Assembly: GCA_052315315.1 (NCBI GenBank)
Contig: JBLSDE010000002.1
Location: 33,651-97,650 of the forward strand
DNA from: Cuniculiplasma sp052315315
GTDB taxonomy: Archaea; Thermoplasmatota; Thermoplasmata; Thermoplasmatales; Thermoplasmataceae
Direction of reading: 5' to 3'
Length of the DNA: 64,000 bases
The notes under the pieces were generated by a model that was not told the DNA's origin, made no database searches, and worked only from the letters and a program-made list of their open reading frames with translations. Within the stretch, counting starts at the first letter, position 1; each line of letters begins with the position of its first letter. Below are positions 17,307 to 25,822 of the stretch, one piece after another. Position numbers and translations under genes: made by a program.

Positions 17307-18476
17307 ATGAATCTTGAAGAAGAGCGGGAATTTTCAGCAGAAATTCAGATTATGATCGAAAAAGCCTCATCACTAGAGACTTCTGATCTAAAATCTGCTT
17401 CAAGCATATTTTTTGAGATATCCAAGAAAATCCTTGAAAAAACAACAAATATGAATCCTGATCAGAAACGAAGGTTTGTAAAAATAGCTGAGACATCACT
17501 GGAGAGAAGAGATCAAATTTTAAAAAAGATATCTGAAAAGGAGAAATCTGAAGTTTTAAAGAGCAAAGGCCAGGTGGATAATAAAATAGGTAATGCCAAC
17601 AGCCAGAAGGGCGGGGCTGATTCCCAATTCATTGTAGACCTTCATCCAACCATATACGAAACTTCATTCGACGATATCGCTGGTCTGGATCAGGTAAAAG
17701 AAACAATAATACGTCAGGTAATAAAGGCAAGAGAAAGGCCGGATCTTGCAAAGAAGTACGGAATTGTAGGAAGAAACATATTTTTATTCGGCCCACCAGG
17801 GACAGGAAAGACAAGTATTGCCCAGGCAATATCCCATGAAGTTTCTTATCCCATGATTACAGTAACTCCTTCATACATACTGGATAGCCGATTTGGGGAA
17901 TTTGAAAAAAACATAAGAAGTCTCTTCGAGGAATCACTAAAACATGCTCCAATTATTATATTCTTTGACGAATTCGAATCGCTGGCACCTAAGAGGACGT
18001 CAATAAATTCTTCCTATATGAAGAGAGGTGTTCCTGAAATGCTGAGGCAGATGACAGATCTCAGAAAGAAGAACGATGGAAGGGTGATATTGATTGCTGC
18101 CACAAACAACCCCTGGGATGTGGATGAGGCGATGCTTAATCCTGAAAGATTTGACACTAGAATTTTTATCCCGCCACCCGATGAAAAATCCAGATCTCAG
18201 ATTTTTCAGATATTCCTCAGAGATCTTGTTCTGAGTGAGGACATCAATTATGAGGAGCTGGGTAAAATATCAGAGGGCTTTTCAGCTGCTGATATTAAGT
18301 ATGTTTGCAGGACAGCTGCCGAGTATGCCTTCTCGAGGGCCGTTGATTCTGGCAATCCCTCTCCAATAACAGATATGGACGTGCGAACAGCTTTAAAATC
18401 ATCGCAACCTTCCATAACAGAGAATCAGATGAAGAAATACCATGATTTTATGGAGAGGTACATACAAAAAGTTTAG
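17307..18476 (+). CDS. Vps4/CdvC-type AAA ATPase with MIT-like N-terminus (2 of 3)
   Basis: A 389-residue AAA ATPase. The N-terminal 75 residues are helical (IMIEKASSLE..DLKSASSIFFEISKKILE..RFVKIAETSLERRDQIL) and match the MIT pattern. AAA core: FDDIAGLDQVKETIIRQV, Walker A GPPGTGKT (about 162-169), pore loop DSRFG, Walker B IIIFFDEFES, sensor AATNNPWDVDEAML, NPERFDTRIFIPPPDE with the arginine finger in RFD. ATG 17307 is chosen over TTG 17286 because a TTTTATTTTT box sits about 25 bases upstream, giving a leaderless start. The gene may therefore be separately transcribed from the preceding four. It differs from copy 1 in pore loop and length of linker, so it probably handles a different substrate. 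Confidence 0.85.
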   Translation: MNLEEEREFSAEIQIMIEKASSLETSDLKSASSIFFEISKKILEKTTNMNPDQKRRFVKIAETSLERRDQILKKISEKEKSEVLKSKGQVDNKIGNANSQKGGADSQFIVDLHPTIYETSFDDIAGLDQVKETIIRQVIKARERPDLAKKYGIVGRNIFLFGPPGTGKTSIAQAISHEVSYPMITVTPSYILDSRFGEFEKNIRSLFEESLKHAPIIIFFDEFESLAPKRTSINSSYMKRGVPEMLRQMTDLRKKNDGRVILIAATNNPWDVDEAMLNPERFDTRIFIPPPDEKSRSQIFQIFLRDLVLSEDINYEELGKISEGFSAADIKYVCRTAAEYAFSRAVDSGNPSPITDMDVRTALKSSQPSITENQMKKYHDFMERYIQKV

Positions 18477-18531
18477 GGTTCAATTTTTGGACTATTTTCC
18501 ATTAATTTATATTTTAAAATTATTACTATTC

Positions 18532-19323
18532 ATGATAGAAATCAGTGGTTTGAGCTGTACACATTTTAGAGGCGATAAAAGGGATGTCCTTAAAGGGGTA
18601 AATTTTTCATTAAAGGAGAGGAAGGCTGTAATAGTTGGTCCTAACGGCTCTGGAAAAACTTCACTCCTGAGAGCATGTCTTGGATTGATGAATATCACTG
18701 ATGGGTATGTGAAAGTTAACGGCAGGGATGTCAGAAAGGTAAGGAATATGGACGGGGTTGCATCAAATCTTTCAGAAGTTTACAAATTGTTAAACCTGAA
18801 GATTTGGGATCTGATAAATCTCTATTCTGAGATTACAGGTTCAGAAGTGGCCAATTTTCTAAAAAACATAAATGACTTTTCCATAGAGGATATACTTCAA
18901 AAGAAGATATATTCCTTAAGTACAGGTCAGTCTAAATTGTTATGCAATATCATGGCGTTTTCGTCAAATCCTCACATACTCCTCCTCGATGAACCGTTTG
19001 AAGGCGTGGATAGAAGAAGAAAAAGGATCCTTCTTGAACGGCTTAATTCATTTTCGGGAGAAATTGTAATGAACACTCACGAATTGGATATGGTAAGTGG
19101 CCTAAGTGGGTGGGACTTATATTTGCTCATAGATGGTCATCTCTACGGTCATTTTGATGCACAAAACATCAACCATCTTTTTTTCAATAGGGGTAACAGA
19201 GAAAATGCCTTGACTGCAATAACTCTTTCCTACGGAACATTCTCAATCACTTCAGGAAAGGGTGACATCCCACTCTCCCAGATTCACACACTTGAAAATC
19301 TGATGGAGGATGAGTTCCCATGA
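18532..19323 (+). CDS. ABC transporter ATP-binding protein
   Basis: A 263-residue ABC ATPase. Walker A is GPNGSGKTS (about residue 40), the signature is LSTGQSKLL (a variant of LSGGQ), Walker B is HILLLDEPFEGVD, and the switch histidine is in MNTHELDM. ATG 18532 is chosen because a TTTATATTTT box lies 20-30 bases upstream and the family begins MIEISGLS; longer frames run back into the AAA gene. Its stop overlaps the permease ATG. With 19320-20797 it forms an ABC-2 type exporter of unknown cargo; cargo may be a drug, lipid or peptide. Confidence 0.92.
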   Translation: MIEISGLSCTHFRGDKRDVLKGVNFSLKERKAVIVGPNGSGKTSLLRACLGLMNITDGYVKVNGRDVRKVRNMDGVASNLSEVYKLLNLKIWDLINLYSEITGSEVANFLKNINDFSIEDILQKKIYSLSTGQSKLLCNIMAFSSNPHILLLDEPFEGVDRRRKRILLERLNSFSGEIVMNTHELDMVSGLSGWDLYLLIDGHLYGHFDAQNINHLFFNRGNRENALTAITLSYGTFSITSGKGDIPLSQIHTLENLMEDEFP

Positions 19324-20120
19324 TAGCACGTTTTTATATCAAATCAATCGTTCAAAATAAGAACCTGATATTTTGGGGAATTGTTTTTATGGCTTTCTGG
19401 TTGATTATGGGTGCATTTCTATTTGGTTATAAGCCCACTTCACATCTTTATGATCTGGATTATACCTCCACCTGGTTCTCAATAATTGCACTCTATTCAA
19501 TCAGCACCATCGGAACCACAGTGGCATACTCTCTTTACTATTCTAACGCATCATTGAATTTTGCATTCAAATTTACAAAACTTTCCCTTAAACACTTTCT
19601 TATTTCAATACTTTCCGGTATTATCATAGCCTCAGTAATATTGGGGGCCATAATACTTACCCTTTCTACCACTCTTTTCACCGCAAGATCAGGCAGGATA
19701 ATATCACCTGTCTTCCCCTATTATGCCTTAATCATTTCGGCCCTAGGTGGAATTATAATGTTTGGCATATCAGGATCTTTGACTGTGGTTGTGAACAACT
19801 ATTTCTCACTGAAAAATATCAATCTTCTTTCCCTACTTACAACGATTCTCTCATATATATTCGGTTTCTCACAGCTGAGTGCTCCGTTACCCAAATGGCT
19901 TGTCTATGGGAGCCCTTTTTCCGAGATCATTGATCTGTCTTACTACTCATTCTCAGGATCAAGTCCACACCTTGTTCTTTCAAATCCAAGTTCCCCAATT
20001 CTGGACGTTTATTATCTTTCAGCTGGTTTAATAGTTTGGGCGTTATCACTTGCAGGGGTTTTCATATTTCTGATACCAAAGATAAGACCTGCCCCCATGG
20101 AGGAGGCGAGACAAATTTGA
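19320..20120 (+). CDS. ABC-2 type transporter permease
   Basis: A 266-residue membrane protein with about six predicted helices, for example IFWGIVFMAFWLIMGAFLFG, FLISILSGIIIASVILGAII and YYLSAGLIVWALSLAGVFIF. It begins four bases before the ATPase stop, so the two are translationally coupled. The helix layout fits ABC-2 exporters; no substrate can be deduced. The C-terminus (KIRPAPMEEARQI) holds an AGGAGG at 20101-20106 that serves as the ribosome binding site of the next gene. Confidence 0.8.
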   Translation: MIARFYIKSIVQNKNLIFWGIVFMAFWLIMGAFLFGYKPTSHLYDLDYTSTWFSIIALYSISTIGTTVAYSLYYSNASLNFAFKFTKLSLKHFLISILSGIIIASVILGAIILTLSTTLFTARSGRIISPVFPYYALIISALGGIIMFGISGSLTVVVNNYFSLKNINLLSLLTTILSYIFGFSQLSAPLPKWLVYGSPFSEIIDLSYYSFSGSSPHLVLSNPSSPILDVYYLSAGLIVWALSLAGVFIFLIPKIRPAPMEEARQI

Positions 20121-20797
20121 GTGAAGATAATATTGAAAACTTTCTTAGGGATATTCAGATAAAATCCATATCCATGTTTCGGTATTCAATTAAAAGGTCT
20201 TATGGTATATACTATTCCATATGGGCCATAGCCATTTTTTACTTTATTTTTCTCTCTCCACTTTTATTTATAAATCTCCAAAACAGCGTTTTAGGAGATA
20301 TCGTGGAAGCTCTTGGGTTTACAGTAGTTCTTCTTGCCGCAACTTATTTTACATTCATTGCTTTTTCGAGGTCCTCGAGGTCTAAGGAACTGGAAAATAT
20401 ATTCCATATCAAGCGGATTAAATTATGGGCAAATTTTTATCGCTGGTTTAATGTCATCTTCATATCGGCTTATTCAATAGCCATTATTTACCTGATAAAT
20501 GCTATGCCAATTTTTTTATCTTACATTATATTTTATATGCTTTTACTAATGATTTCCTTTTTTCTGCTTTTAACTCTTAAAGTTTCACTTGGAAGAATTC
20601 CCCTGGAAGGATATGTTGCATCCTTTAGTTACATGTTTAGCAGTCTGTCTTCAATCCTTATTTTTGCTTTGTTTCATCCTGCCGTATTTCCACTTATGGT
20701 AATTCAGATTCTGTGGGCACCAACGGAAATGGGGTGGATATTTGCAGGGATGTATTCATTCTATACCGCACCGGTGGAGCTGAGACCTCATGAATGA
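20117..20797 (+). CDS. Second membrane subunit of the ABC exporter
   Basis: A 226-residue protein with about five hydrophobic helices (YSIWAIAIFYFIFLSPLLFI, AIIYLINAMPIFLSYIIFYM, FLLLTLKVSLG and others). The start is inferred as TTG 20117: AGGAGG lies 11 bases upstream and the TTG overlaps the previous stop (TTGA). ATG 20174 is the alternative. It has no recognisable motif beyond membrane helices and is treated as a transporter partner because it sits between the permease and the regulator with overlaps on both sides. Confidence 0.7.
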   Translation: MSEDNIENFLRDIQIKSISMFRYSIKRSYGIYYSIWAIAIFYFIFLSPLLFINLQNSVLGDIVEALGFTVVLLAATYFTFIAFSRSSRSKELENIFHIKRIKLWANFYRWFNVIFISAYSIAIIYLINAMPIFLSYIIFYMLLLMISFFLLLTLKVSLGRIPLEGYVASFSYMFSSLSSILIFALFHPAVFPLMVIQILWAPTEMGWIFAGMYSFYTAPVELRPHE

Positions 20798-21137
20798 GAG
20801 GATTGAAAAAGAAGACCGGGAAATAATTCTTGAAAGATTATCTTCTCAGCTGGGTGAACCTGTGTTGAGATCATCTCAGAGACTCTTAATTTTAATTATG
20901 TTGAAGGTTAATGGAAGAATGAGATTTTATGAACTTCAAACTACACTTGGAATTGGTAAAGGAAGTCTTAGCAACCACCTGGACAAACTGGCAGATAAAG
21001 ATTTGATTAACATAAAAGATATCCTCACATTAACAGGCCCAGGAAAGTCTATTGAACTGACGGATAAAGGAAAGGAAATTGTGGAGGAATATTCCCGCTT
21101 AATGTCCCTTATTTTCCCAGATAAACAAATCGAATGA
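20790..21137 (+). CDS. Winged-helix transcriptional regulator (MarR/ArsR-like)
   Basis: A 115-residue DNA-binding protein. The winged helix spans residues 27-95: RLLILIMLKVNGRMRFYELQ, recognition helix GIGKGSLSNHLDKLADKDLI, wing DILTLTGPGKSIELTDKGKE, then a dimerisation helix. It overlaps the upstream membrane gene by eight bases, so it is the last gene of the exporter operon. It probably controls that operon, as is common for such cassettes. It resembles the archaeal regulators annotated as transcriptional regulators of the DUF24/ArsR-MarR group. Confidence 0.85.
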   Translation: MNERIEKEDREIILERLSSQLGEPVLRSSQRLLILIMLKVNGRMRFYELQTTLGIGKGSLSNHLDKLADKDLINIKDILTLTGPGKSIELTDKGKEIVEEYSRLMSLIFPDKQIE

Positions 21138-21410
21138 TATTGTGAAGATTTCTTCTATATAAAATTTCTTTGGTTATAGGACATTTAAAGATCAAAAAAA
21201 ATTGAATTTTTCGATAGATCATTTCATTGAGGTTTTCTATTTTCTACCTTATTCTGTAAATTTTCTGCATAACTTTCTGATTACCCCTGAAGATCAAACT
21301 ATTTTTGATTGTTTATTTTGACTGTTTATTCTCTTAATTATCCCTTTTTATCACTATTTCCAATGAAATTTCTTAAATGAAGGAGATCTCTCCATGCTGT
21401 CCATGTCAGG

Positions 21411-21746
21411 TTGGTAATAGACCCATGCACTGAAATCAGCATCGCCTATCCCATTATTTCTATAATGTTTATGTATTATATATTCGGCAATCTAATAAGA
21501 GCAATATATGGATTATTGAGCATTATAAGCCCTGGATTTTCGGAGAATGCCAGTACAGTTAATACAGTGTCCATGATAGATCCTTTCAGGGTTTTCAGTT
21601 TATACGTGAGTTCCAAATTTCCTCCGCGCGAGGGTGCACTTATCGTCATTTCCATATTTTCATTTACTCAGGCTATTCTTTATATACTTCCATGGGCTGT
21701 TCTTCCACTTGTCATAGGTTTGATTTTGTGGCGCAGGAGATTCTGA
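21411..21746 (+). pseudogene. Membrane-protein remnant, likely C-terminus of an ABC-2 permease
   Basis: The frame begins only with TTG and encodes two strong hydrophobic segments (YPIISIMFMYYIFGNLIRAI and TQAILYILPWAVLPLVIGLI) ending in LWRRRF. The motif MIDPFRVFSLY followed by a last helix and a basic end is typical of ABC-2 permease C-termini. No ATPase-linked N-terminal half is present in the 270 bases upstream. I read it as a leftover of a second exporter gene. A functional 111-residue membrane protein is less likely, as no promoter or ribosome binding site fits. Confidence 0.4.
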
Positions 21747-21928
21747 ATGTGCAGGATAAAATCTTATGTTAGAATTTAGGGGCAAGGTGGTGACGCTTCC
21801 TTTATACCTCTGAAAGTTTTTCTTTTTTTATATAAGCTAAATTAATTTTTTTAACTGATTGTTCAATTCCTTGAAACATCGCAAAACTTCTTCGATGAAA
21901 GAAAGGTAGTTAAGTTTTTTCTTTATAA

Positions 21929-22048
21929 ATGGAGATGACTGAAGGGAGATCAGTTGTGATAGCACAGTATTCAGGTCACAAAATTTTTCCAACTAAAAAC
22001 TATTACGTTTGTAGAGAAAAATTTAATAACTTTAAAAAGCATTTATAA
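21929..22048 (+). CDS. Possible 39-residue small protein, weakly L24e-like
   Basis: A short frame with ATG at 21929. Its sequence AQYSGHKIFPTKNYYVCREK recalls the start of ribosomal protein L24e (SG-x-I-x-P..), but the first zinc cysteine is alanine and the rest is missing. A TTTATAAAT box overlaps the ATG itself, which argues against use of this start. Low confidence; it could be chance. Confidence 0.2.
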   Translation: MEMTEGRSVVIAQYSGHKIFPTKNYYVCREKFNNFKKHL

Positions 22049-22056
22049 AGGATAGA

Positions 22057-22665
22057 ATGGCCCTAAATTTAAGAAAAAGTGAGGAAGATAAGAGATTCGA
22101 AACAAGAAGCAAGATCCGAAACTATAAGTCGGAGGTTGACAGAGATATCAAGAGGCAGCAGCAGCTGCTTGCACAGTCGATAGCAAATGTGAAGAAGGCA
22201 GCAGCGATCAAGGACAGGAAGGGAATGATGAATGCTGCCCAGAATGCGACAAGAATAAAGAGTGCCATAGATTATCTTAAGAGTTTTTCCCTGTATCTTG
22301 ACAATCTTGAGACAACTTTCGAGTTTGTTTATAATGAGAGGAGGATGAATAAGACTCTCACGAATGTACAATCCGATCTGGGAAAGAGGATGCTTACTGA
22401 TCAGCAGGCGAGGCAGATAGAATCCAACATAATGGCCATAAACCAGAAGACCGAGGATCTGGAGAGGAGGCTTGAAGACCAGTTTTCCAGCCTTGACGAA
22501 TCTCTCAATGAATTTGCCAAAAGGGGAGGAGAAGATGCCGAGGATATAATAAAAAGCATAACTGGAGAGAGTTTATCATCCAGCTCACAGGAGGATAGTT
22601 CAGGTCAGAAGGAAGTGGACGAACTCATTAAAAAAATTTTAGGGGAAGGAGAGAAGGGCACATAA
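22057..22665 (+). CDS. ESCRT-III/Snf7-like protein with C-terminal MIM-like helix
   Basis: A 202-residue helical protein and the best ESCRT-III candidate in the window. The basic N-terminal hairpin covers residues 1-95: SKIRNYKSEVDRDIKRQQQL, VKKAAAIKDRKGMMNAAQNA, then TRIKSAIDYLKSFSLYLDNL. This is the Snf7 pattern of a K/R-rich helix 1 and an A/R-rich helix 2. A short helix (SDLGKRMLTDQQARQIESNI) and an acidic linker follow, and the protein ends in VDELIKKILGEGEKGT, which resembles the MIM1 helix that docks on Vps4 MIT domains. It has its own AT-rich promoter and converges, three bases away, on the GTPase/GAP1 operon. Family membership is inferred. Confidence 0.7.
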   Translation: MALNLRKSEEDKRFETRSKIRNYKSEVDRDIKRQQQLLAQSIANVKKAAAIKDRKGMMNAAQNATRIKSAIDYLKSFSLYLDNLETTFEFVYNERRMNKTLTNVQSDLGKRMLTDQQARQIESNIMAINQKTEDLERRLEDQFSSLDESLNEFAKRGGEDAEDIIKSITGESLSSSSQEDSSGQKEVDELIKKILGEGEKGT

Positions 22666-22667
22666 AT

Positions 22668-24098
22668 TTACTCAATTCTTCTCTTCACATTTCTTACAAG
22701 CTCTATGGCATTATCCATTTCTGATTTGCTCACCTTCTCTACACCTCTTAAGGAAATGGTTATGGAAAGAGCAGAAATTTTATCATTTAGGGATTTATCA
22801 TTTGGGACATATCTCTTCAGTTCCTCCAGTGCATTAACAACCTTTGAAGTTTTTCCAGATTCGATCTCTGATATTAGGGTATCTAAGGCTGAAGATCCGG
22901 TTTTTTCTGAAGTTCCTCTTCCAGTTTTCACATTTTCATTTTTTTGCTTTTTTGTTTCCTCGGAAACGTTCTGCTTAGGTATTTCCTCCTCAACTACAAC
23001 TTCGACAGGTATGGAACCACTCCATCCGTTTGACGTTGTGCAATTTATATACCCCTTCAAATGGCCAGTTCTCTCAGGAATTAGACCAGTTTCAATTATC
23101 CTCATTTCACCTGCTTTAAGCAGATCGAAGGTCATTGTTGTTTCACCAATGACGTCGAAGGAACCCTTCAGGTTTGTCAGATCCATTACAAGTCCTGGAA
23201 GGTCAACAATGGGTACTATTTCAACCACCAGAGAAGCACCTTTTCCACTTGTAAGATCTCCGCGAATGCTTCTCCTGATACTTTTTGTTATATACAGACT
23301 CTGATCCTTTTTGGAGTTAATTATTTCATACATAGAGTCAGTTACTATATCATTAATCCTTGCTTTTGCACCATTGTGAGGAAACTTAATCATATAATCG
23401 GGTATTGAAAGAATACCAAAATCCGCCATGGAATGATCTGTCTGAAGATTCACAAGTGCATCTATGGATTCCAGGTCCTTTACCTTGGCGCTAGTCATGG
23501 CAATTATTGCCCTCACATCTGGATCACTGTTCTTCAATCCCTCCAATATTTCTGGCCTGTTTTCGATATATACGCTTTCCTTGTAGGATGAAGCATAGAA
23601 AATAAACTTGGCAGCATTTCTGCGCACCTCAATATTTTCATCGGAAAGAAAACTAATGGCTGTGAATATAAAGGGTGCCATGGATTCACGGAATCCATCC
23701 ACAGAATAATCTGCAAGATCCTTGATTCCCTTGAGGGTATCTTCCCTATTACCAGATTCTAGTAATCTTGCAATCTCTTCTATTCTCAGGTCCCGATTCA
23801 TATTCTTTGCTTCAGCTTCAAATTTGGATTTGTACGCCTCAAAAAACTCCTTGCTCTTCGCAGAAAGGTTTCCCATTGAAAGTATGCCACGTAAAATAAT
23901 CATGGAATTTTCCAGTCCCGTCTTCCTGTTGTCGATGTTTGCAAGTGTGTTTTCACATATGGGTATGAGATATTTTATCGAATTTTTGGTTATTGTGGAG
24001 ACGTCTCTTTTCTTCAGCATTCTTTTTAACTCTTTTAGTGCAAATTCGCAAACTGTCTCAATATCATTATTTTTAGACTCATTTTTCATTTGTATCAC
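22668..24098 (-). CDS. HEAT-like helical repeat protein with central beta domain
   Basis: A 476-residue protein, last gene of the vWA-GTPase-GAP1 operon. Residues 1-235 are paired helices of HEAT/armadillo type (ISFLSDENIEVRRNAAKFIF, LKNSDPDVRAIIAMTSAKVK, VKDLESIDALVNLQTDHSMA). Residues about 260-370 are beta-rich and Ig/C2-like (GASLVVEIVPIVDLPGLVMD .. GWSGSIPVEVVVEEE). A lysine-rich linker leads to a final helical bundle. Probably a scaffold that binds proteins or membranes. GTG 24098 overlaps the GAP1 stop (GTGA); ATG 24089 is an alternative. No catalytic motif was seen. Confidence 0.75.
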   Translation of the reverse strand: MIQMKNESKNNDIETVCEFALKELKRMLKKRDVSTITKNSIKYLIPICENTLANIDNRKTGLENSMIILRGILSMGNLSAKSKEFFEAYKSKFEAEAKNMNRDLRIEEIARLLESGNREDTLKGIKDLADYSVDGFRESMAPFIFTAISFLSDENIEVRRNAAKFIFYASSYKESVYIENRPEILEGLKNSDPDVRAIIAMTSAKVKDLESIDALVNLQTDHSMADFGILSIPDYMIKFPHNGAKARINDIVTDSMYEIINSKKDQSLYITKSIRRSIRGDLTSGKGASLVVEIVPIVDLPGLVMDLTNLKGSFDVIGETTMTFDLLKAGEMRIIETGLIPERTGHLKGYINCTTSNGWSGSIPVEVVVEEEIPKQNVSEETKKQKNENVKTGRGTSEKTGSSALDTLISEIESGKTSKVVNALEELKRYVPNDKSLNDKISALSITISLRGVEKVSKSEMDNAIELVRNVKRRIE

Positions 24099-25822
24099 TC
24101 TTTCTTTCTCCCAAAGAAACCTCTCCTTTGCTTTTTCTCCTCATCCATATCGTTATTCTTTGAATTGCGATTTGATCCGGATATCATTTCAAGTCTTTGT
24201 ATATATTGATCCGCCTCCTTAATTGATGATTTTGAAAGGTCTGAAATCAGTGTTTTACAAAGTGAGCTAACATCCTCAGATCTCATATTGGTATGATATT
24301 TTTCAAGAATCTCTATAAATTTCTCCAGAGTTGAGGGATTTCGCTTTAATGTCTCTTCAATGACTTTCATATACAGTGAAAACATTTGCTTTGAAGAATT
24401 TTTAACACTAGCCATTAAATTGAGTGCCTGGTCAAGTTCTTCAAGTGTCAGTCTTTCTTTCATTCTAATTCTGTACCATTCTTCGAAGGTTTCGGGAATG
24501 AGTGAGAACACATATGAAACATTTGTAAGTTTATTTTCTGGTTTTGATGCTTCATTTGTGATTGTTCCGTTCATGATATCACTTTTGTACATACCTGGTT
24601 CTTTTAAGTATAAGGACACGAATTTTTCAACATCAGCGGGATTTGGAGCATATCTCAGCACAATGGAAACTATTTCTCTTAACTTCATGGCCATATCTGA
24701 TGTCTCTTTTGAGTTCTTAAAGGAATCAAAATAAAGTTCCATGAGGTTAGGTATTTTGTCAGGGTGTTCCTTCATGAGTTCCATAATTCTTTCCAGATAT
24801 TTATCCCTCGGAAGAATCATTCGATTCTCCATTGCATTGAATATTGCGGTTATTCCAGAATCCAGATCCATCTCACCAGAGATGAGGAAATCAAAATAAG
24901 TCTCTGCAAGCATTTTGAGGTACTCTTCAAACATTGTTTCCATTGTGTTATACTGATTAATTGCATCGATTCTCGAATACATGGATTCAAGTATTTCCTT
25001 TCCATATCTCTCCAGAAGTATGGCGAATTGCCATAGTATGCTGTTATCGTTTCTCACAACCTCGAGATTTTCCCAGTATCCACCCCTTGAAATCATCAGA
25101 ATATTCTTTGAATTATCCATATTTATTACATATGTCTCTGGAGGGATTCTGGCATTGAGTCCAGTACCTCCAATGTCCACAAATTCATCTGCGATGAAGT
25201 CGTAAATGAAGGTTGAATATGTAAAAGAAATGGCTCCCGGAAATAAATTTTCCAGATTTATTATTACACTGAAGAGATCATCGGTTTTTCCCTTCTTCAA
25301 AACAAGTTTCTTTTTTCCAGAGTACATTGATAATAGTAGTGGAAATATCATTTCCTTAGTTGTACCCTCCGGAAACTGTTTTTTTCCATCATTTTCAACA
25401 TCGATAGTTATTTCAGGCAACGTCAAAAAATCATTACCCACCTTCAGTTTCAAAAGATCATTTACTGAGTTTATACCCTTGAGATGCTGTTCATCCACAA
25501 GATCAAAGTTCTTACCCAGATTTTTTAGATTCTCAAAATCCATTATTATGAAGTGAGAAAGTAAAGCGCCTTCTCTTCCATATGTGTCCTTACCTATGTT
25601 TTTTATGTAATTAAATGCAAATTTTCCATCAGGAAGGTTAAAAAAACGTCTGCATTCTTTGAATGTTGTATTATCCAGGGATGCTGGTAAACTATGATTT
25701 TCCAAAAATTGTAAATCTATATCATCTACATATGCACTCTTGGTAACAAGCTGATGCCCTTTCTTGGAACCTTTTTCCACCCACCCGTAAATTGCCTGAG
25801 AACCCTTTACTAAAGAGCTCAA
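24095..25822 (-). CDS. GAP1-N2-like protein (GTPase-associated protein)
   Basis: A 575-residue protein. The N-terminal 150 residues match, by eye, the N-terminal domain type 2 of bacterial GTPase-associated protein 1: QAIYGWVEKGSKKGHQLVTK, SLPASLDNTTFKECRRFFNL, and YGREGALLSHFIIMDFENL, which mirrors the tGR.g.f.sHhlil core. Helical regions follow. TTG 25822 is chosen because GGAGGTG sits 8-9 bases upstream and the TTG overlaps the GTPase stop (TTGA). In bacteria GAP1 genes sit beside TRAFAC-like GTPases in predicted conflict or signalling systems, and here the GTPase is the immediate neighbour. No archaeal function known to me. Confidence 0.65.
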   Translation of the reverse strand: MSSLVKGSQAIYGWVEKGSKKGHQLVTKSAYVDDIDLQFLENHSLPASLDNTTFKECRRFFNLPDGKFAFNYIKNIGKDTYGREGALLSHFIIMDFENLKNLGKNFDLVDEQHLKGINSVNDLLKLKVGNDFLTLPEITIDVENDGKKQFPEGTTKEMIFPLLLSMYSGKKKLVLKKGKTDDLFSVIINLENLFPGAISFTYSTFIYDFIADEFVDIGGTGLNARIPPETYVINMDNSKNILMISRGGYWENLEVVRNDNSILWQFAILLERYGKEILESMYSRIDAINQYNTMETMFEEYLKMLAETYFDFLISGEMDLDSGITAIFNAMENRMILPRDKYLERIMELMKEHPDKIPNLMELYFDSFKNSKETSDMAMKLREIVSIVLRYAPNPADVEKFVSLYLKEPGMYKSDIMNGTITNEASKPENKLTNVSYVFSLIPETFEEWYRIRMKERLTLEELDQALNLMASVKNSSKQMFSLYMKVIEETLKRNPSTLEKFIEILEKYHTNMRSEDVSSLCKTLISDLSKSSIKEADQYIQRLEMISGSNRNSKNNDMDEEKKQRRGFFGRKKE

